Both the position numbers and the translations under genes were made by a program. The notes under the pieces are model-generated. The model did not search any database. It had not been told where the DNA came from and saw nothing but the letters and a program-made list of their open reading frames with translations. From Anaerolineales bacterium UBA2395 (GTDB taxonomy: Bacteria > Chloroflexota > Anaerolineae > Anaerolineales > Villigracilaceae): a DNA stretch of 64,000 nucleotides. The stretch is from positions 277,603 through 341,602 of the forward strand of contig DDSH01000007.1 of the NCBI GenBank assembly GCA_002343775.1. The letters run 5' to 3'. How positions within the stretch are numbered: the stretch's first letter is position 1; every line of letters starts with the position of its first letter. Below are positions 60,865-64,000 of the stretch, piece by piece.

Positions 60865-61965
60865 CTACGACAAAAAGACAATATCCATCGGATGGCGCAT
60901 GAGCCGTAAAGCGCCATCTTTGACTTGCACAATTTCACTCAGCTTCACAAAATCCTGGTCGCTGACAATAAATACAGTGGGGTCGCCGTCTTCAAATAGA
61001 CCTGCCAGAGTCAGGCTTTTATCGTTCTCATCGAACTCATAAGGAGTTCGGTCGCGTAAGGCAGTCCAATAGCCCTGCATTTTCTGGGCATACCAAACTT
61101 TGATGATCTTGCGGAACAGGTACGGGTGAATCTCCATCTCGTCCGTGATGTTTTTGAGGTCGGCGATCTTGATCCCCTCGGTGACGCTTCTATCGTATAC
61201 CCATAAGTTGGGAACCTTGCTAGTCCTTGTTACAGCGCTATTTTCAAGGGCTTGTCGCTTTTGAAGTCCGTCCGCTTGGGCGCGGCGCACGGCACCGATC
61301 AATTTATCACGCAGTTTTCCAGCCAGGGTCATAAAGAAATAGGGATACACCAATCCATACCGCAGAAGTTGATAGTTGACGCTTTTTTCCAGACGCTCCG
61401 CGAGCATTTCTTTCGTCAATTCAGAACCGTCAGGGTCATTGGTATCGCCAGGGAACACCCACGCGAGCGGACGTCCATTCTTTTCGATGTTGCTAGTCAC
61501 GATGTAGGCGGGAATGTGGTCGGTCTGTTTCTCGTCCAGCCAAACTTCCTGCCCATCTTTTTCAAAACAGGCTTTGGCAACCCAGGTCGTCTTGCCGAAT
61601 TTGCGCCACTGCGGCTTTTTTACGCCCACCAGCCACATAAATGCCTCGGCGGCGACACGTCCAATTTCCTCTGGCTGTTTGTAATTGCCCGGAGCGGGCT
61701 TCCCAGCCTTGTCTTTTTCTTTCGATTTCAGGTCAGGCGGCGTCGGCAACGGCATGGGCGAATAATGCGTCTCCAACGCGTCGATGCCTTCCAAACGCAA
61801 TTGAACGGCGCCGTTCTCTTTGGTCAACTTTTCGGTAAAGGTATCTTTGTTATCGTTTTCCAGTCTGTCCCATAGGGCAGGGTTCGCGGCTTTGAACATC
61901 ATCGAGTCACCATCCGGTGAATATCCCACCACATGCAGCGAACCTTTGATCAATAAATATTTCAT
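60865..61965 (-). CDS. SNase-like (thermonuclease-fold) protein
   Basis: A 366-residue protein. The N-terminal half shows a staphylococcal-nuclease-like core: VVGYSPDGDSMMFKA and, after an insertion, LRLEGIDALETHYSP, matching the RLxGIDAxE motif with Arg, Asp and Glu. Between and after are insertions not typical of SNases, and the C-terminal 150 residues (DEMEIHPYLFRKIIKVWYAQ) are unassigned. It has no signal peptide, unlike most secreted thermonucleases. GAGG upstream of the ATG. Catalysis is uncertain. Confidence 0.65.
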   Translation of the reverse strand: MKYLLIKGSLHVVGYSPDGDSMMFKAANPALWDRLENDNKDTFTEKLTKENGAVQLRLEGIDALETHYSPMPLPTPPDLKSKEKDKAGKPAPGNYKQPEEIGRVAAEAFMWLVGVKKPQWRKFGKTTWVAKACFEKDGQEVWLDEKQTDHIPAYIVTSNIEKNGRPLAWVFPGDTNDPDGSELTKEMLAERLEKSVNYQLLRYGLVYPYFFMTLAGKLRDKLIGAVRRAQADGLQKRQALENSAVTRTSKVPNLWVYDRSVTEGIKIADLKNITDEMEIHPYLFRKIIKVWYAQKMQGYWTALRDRTPYEFDENDKSLTLAGLFEDGDPTVFIVSDQDFVKLSEIVQVKDGALRLMRHPMDIVFLS

Positions 61966-62087
61966 TGAGTTTCCTCGGTAACAAACAGGTTGGATTGCTT
62001 AAGATTGCGTCGAGTGTACCAAATTCTCATCTGCTCGCGCAGAAAAACATATCTCAGTAAAACAGGGAGACCGGAAAATTATTCTGC

Positions 62088-63296
62088 TTACCCCTTCTTC
62101 TTGCGGCGGTAAGCACCGGCAAGTCCGCCTTCGGAGGTCTCGCGGTAGAGTGAAGGCAAGGCATGACCCGTTTCACGCATGACTGACACCACATCATCAT
62201 ATGAGATGCGGTGTCCTCCATCCGTAAAAAGCGCGTAATCTGCGCTGGCAAGTGCCTGAGCCGCAGCAAACGCATTGCGTTCAATGCAAGGAATTTGCAC
62301 CAACCCCGCCACGGGGTCACATGTCAAGCCGAGGTTGTGTTCCAGCCCCATTTCAGCGGCATACTCGATCTGACGTGCCGTGCCGCCCAGCAGCTGCGCG
62401 GCAGCGCCCGCAGCCATCGCACAGGCAACGCCAACTTCTCCCTGGCAACCAACTTCCGCTCCAGATATCGAAGCGTTATGTTTGGCGAGGTTGCCGATCA
62501 AGCCAGCCGTCGCCAATGCCCGCAGCACGGCATCATCCGAGCAATTCAAGGTCTCTTGCAAGGAGCGCAACACAGCCGGCAGAATGCCCGAAGAGCCGCA
62601 CGTCGGCGCGGTGACGATTACTCCCCCGCTCGCATTCTCCTCCGAGACCGCCAGCGCATACGCCGAGACCAAACCCGCGCGTTGCAAAACGGCTCCAGAA
62701 AGAGTCGCCTTGCGATAGAACGACCATGATTTACGCGCCAACCCCAACCCGCCGGGGAGGACTCCCTCAGCATGCAGTCCGCGTTCGATGGCAGCACGCA
62801 TCACAGCCCAGACCTCGCGCAGGTGATCCCAGATCTGCGGACCCTCTCGCGCCTCGACATACTCCCACAACGCCTGACCGGTTTGTTTGCACTGATCGAG
62901 GATCTCGCGCATCGATCTCAAATCGTAGACGTTCTGCGGAACGGGCAGGGTTCCGTCATCGCGCAACGCGCCTCCGCCTACCGAGTACACTTCCCAACGA
63001 CCCAGGGCTTTTCCCTCCGCCGAGAGCGCTTCGAAACGCATCCCATTCGGGTGCAATGGCAATTGCTTCTCCGGCTTCCAAACGATCTCAATCTTTTCGG
63101 GGTCGAATAATTTTTTTATCGCCGCATCCGTCAAATGTCCGCGCCCGGTGGCAGCGAGGCTGCCGTACAACTTCACACGGTATGCCGCCGCAAAAGGGTA
63201 ACGTCCGCGAAAGATTTCAGCCGCACGACGCGGTCCCATGGTGTGACTGCTCGAAGGTCCAACCCCGATGCGAAATAGTTCCTGAATGGATTCCAC
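62088..63296 (-). CDS. sdaA: L-serine ammonia-lyase, single-chain
   Basis: A 402-residue iron-sulfur serine dehydratase. The N-terminal beta domain (GVGPSSSHTMGPRRAAEIF) is followed by the alpha domain with VTAPTCGSSGILPAVL and AMAAGAAAQLLGG, and GLTCDPVAGLVQIPCIERN; these cysteines bind the [4Fe-4S] cluster. It turns L-serine into pyruvate and ammonia. Monocistronic; no clear terminator was seen. Confidence 0.94.
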   Translation of the reverse strand: MESIQELFRIGVGPSSSHTMGPRRAAEIFRGRYPFAAAYRVKLYGSLAATGRGHLTDAAIKKLFDPEKIEIVWKPEKQLPLHPNGMRFEALSAEGKALGRWEVYSVGGGALRDDGTLPVPQNVYDLRSMREILDQCKQTGQALWEYVEAREGPQIWDHLREVWAVMRAAIERGLHAEGVLPGGLGLARKSWSFYRKATLSGAVLQRAGLVSAYALAVSEENASGGVIVTAPTCGSSGILPAVLRSLQETLNCSDDAVLRALATAGLIGNLAKHNASISGAEVGCQGEVGVACAMAAGAAAQLLGGTARQIEYAAEMGLEHNLGLTCDPVAGLVQIPCIERNAFAAAQALASADYALFTDGGHRISYDDVVSVMRETGHALPSLYRETSEGGLAGAYRRKKKG

Positions 63297-63434
63297 ATTT
63301 GCTCCTAAAATGTATTTTACGAAGAAAGTATACGATAAACCGATTCAGCGAGTGAATACGAGGCGTTCTGCATGGAGCCTTGTTGTTCAAGGTCGGATCA
63401 CTGTAACCTGCGGATTAAAACCCCGAATAGACTT

Positions 63435-63474
63435 AAAAATACCCCACCCAAACTCTTCCTGGTGGGTGGGGTAT
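63435..63474 (-). terminator. Terminator of dnaA
   Basis: ATACCCCACCC (63439-63449) and GGGTGGGGTAT (63464-63474) form an 11-bp stem with a 14-base loop, followed on the minus strand by five U. It lies 17 bp beyond the dnaA stop. Confidence 0.85.
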
Positions 63475-63491
63475 CGAAAATGATGTCTTTT

Positions 63492-64000
63492 CTACGGCGC
63501 GTGAACCTGGTTATACAACTGCTGTTTGATGGAGACAATATCCTGTTCCAAACGGCGGTCGGCGTGGATCTGTTCCTTGATCTTTTCGTACGCCGACATG
63601 ACCGTGGAATGGTCGCGCCCGCCAAGCACTTCCCCAATCTGAGGGAAGGATATCTTCGCTTCTTCTCTCAAGAGATACATGGCGATCTGCCGTGGAAGCG
63701 CCACTTCCTTGGTGCGGTCACGGCTGAGGAGTTTTTCAGTGGTCAAGCCAAACTTGCGGGCAACCAGGTCTACAAGGTAGGTAGGCTCGATGTCATTGCG
63801 GGAAGGGATCAAGTCTGCCAACGCCACTTCGACCAGGTTGGGCGTCAATGGCGATCCGCTCAAGTCGGCGTAGGCAATGATGCGATTAAGCGCGCCTTCC
63901 AGTTCGCGTATGTTGGATTGTACGCGCTGTGCAATGCCCTCGAGGATTTCGTCGGAGATATTGCGTCCGGTTCGCTCGGCTTTGGAACGCAGGATGGCGA
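63492..64000 (-). CDS. dnaA: Chromosomal replication initiator DnaA, 3' part
   Basis: The frame is open to the window end; the ATG-like start at 63863 is a TTG inside the gene. About 169 residues are visible: the end of the AAA+ lid (KAERTGRNISDEILEGIAQR and SNIRELEGALNRIIAYA) and domain IV, which binds DnaA boxes (REEAKISFPQIGEVLGGRDH followed by STVMSAYEKI). The 5' end, and possibly oriC, lie beyond base 64000. Confidence 0.96.
   Translation of the reverse strand, partial: AILRSKAERTGRNISDEILEGIAQRVQSNIRELEGALNRIIAYADLSGSPLTPNLVEVALADLIPSRNDIEPTYLVDLVARKFGLTTEKLLSRDRTKEVALPRQIAMYLLREEAKISFPQIGEVLGGRDHSTVMSAYEKIKEQIHADRRLEQDIVSIKQQLYNQVHAP

Overview
The window looks like an origin-proximal part of a Chloroflexota chromosome, probably class Anaerolineae. 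The protein families point this way: Reg_prop/Y_Y_Y sensor kinases, Opp-type ABC transporters with outsized extracytoplasmic parts, double-HTH Xre regulators, a Tad ATPase pair and a Ser/Thr kinase fused to a PQQ-type propeller. Base composition also fits (moderately GC-rich, except one AT-rich block at about 56.1-60.05 kb). A COX15-type heme A synthase suggests an aerobic terminal oxidase. The taxonomic call is inference; no rRNA gene is present.

Layout. 1-3.1 kb (+): the end of a large TPR protein and heme A synthase. 3.1-11.2 kb (-): a peptide-type ABC transporter operon (lipoprotein, two permeases, two ATPases) with a DinB-like gene between the ATPases. 11.4-15.8 kb (+): a giant propeller sensor kinase with its LuxR-type response regulator. 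16.0-20.4 kb (-): a DsbA-like thioredoxin and a tightly overlapped operon Xre regulator - TPR - acetyltransferase - V4R - hydrolase. 20.4-30.4 kb (-): pfkB-parA-parB-amidohydrolase, two sensor kinases (one with an MshEN-like domain), an OmpR regulator and Tad genes cpaE-DUF-cpaF. 30.4-34.2 kb (-): the conserved rpmH-rnpA-yidD-yidC-jag cluster with an extra PQQ-propeller lipoprotein before yidC. 34.2-37.1 kb (-): adenosine deaminase, an M20 amidohydrolase and Hsp20. 37.2-43.1 kb (-): a seven-gene phosphosignalling operon (Ser/Thr kinase, PP2C, J-domain/VWA fusion, Zn-ribbon/FHA, two small proteins, OmpR regulator). 43.2-47.7 kb (+): phosphoesterase, ParB-like protein, DapA-family aldolase, LipM-like transferase and asparaginase. 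47.7-56.1 kb (-): the tryptophan operon E-S-GD-C-F-B-A behind a Trp-specific T-box with a near-consensus promoter. 56.1-60.05 kb (+): the AT-rich block, with a propeller membrane protein, a WD40 lipoprotein and a short gene remnant. 60.1-64 kb (-): VapBC, an SNase-like protein, serine dehydratase and the 3' part of dnaA.

The most interesting points are: (i) a circularly permuted ABC substrate-binding lipoprotein paired with permeases that carry large insertions; (ii) the kinase/phosphatase/J-VWA/FHA operon; (iii) the trp T-box (UGG specifier, UGGC acceptor bulge) controlling an operon that includes trpS; (iv) several families of imperfect palindromes filling almost every trp-operon junction and other minus-strand spacers, often supplying the stop codon of the preceding gene; (v) promoters whose -10 hexamer lies 7-9 nt from the start codon, suggesting leaderless messages. 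No CRISPR array, insertion sequence, tRNA, rRNA, clear parS or DnaA-box cluster was seen.
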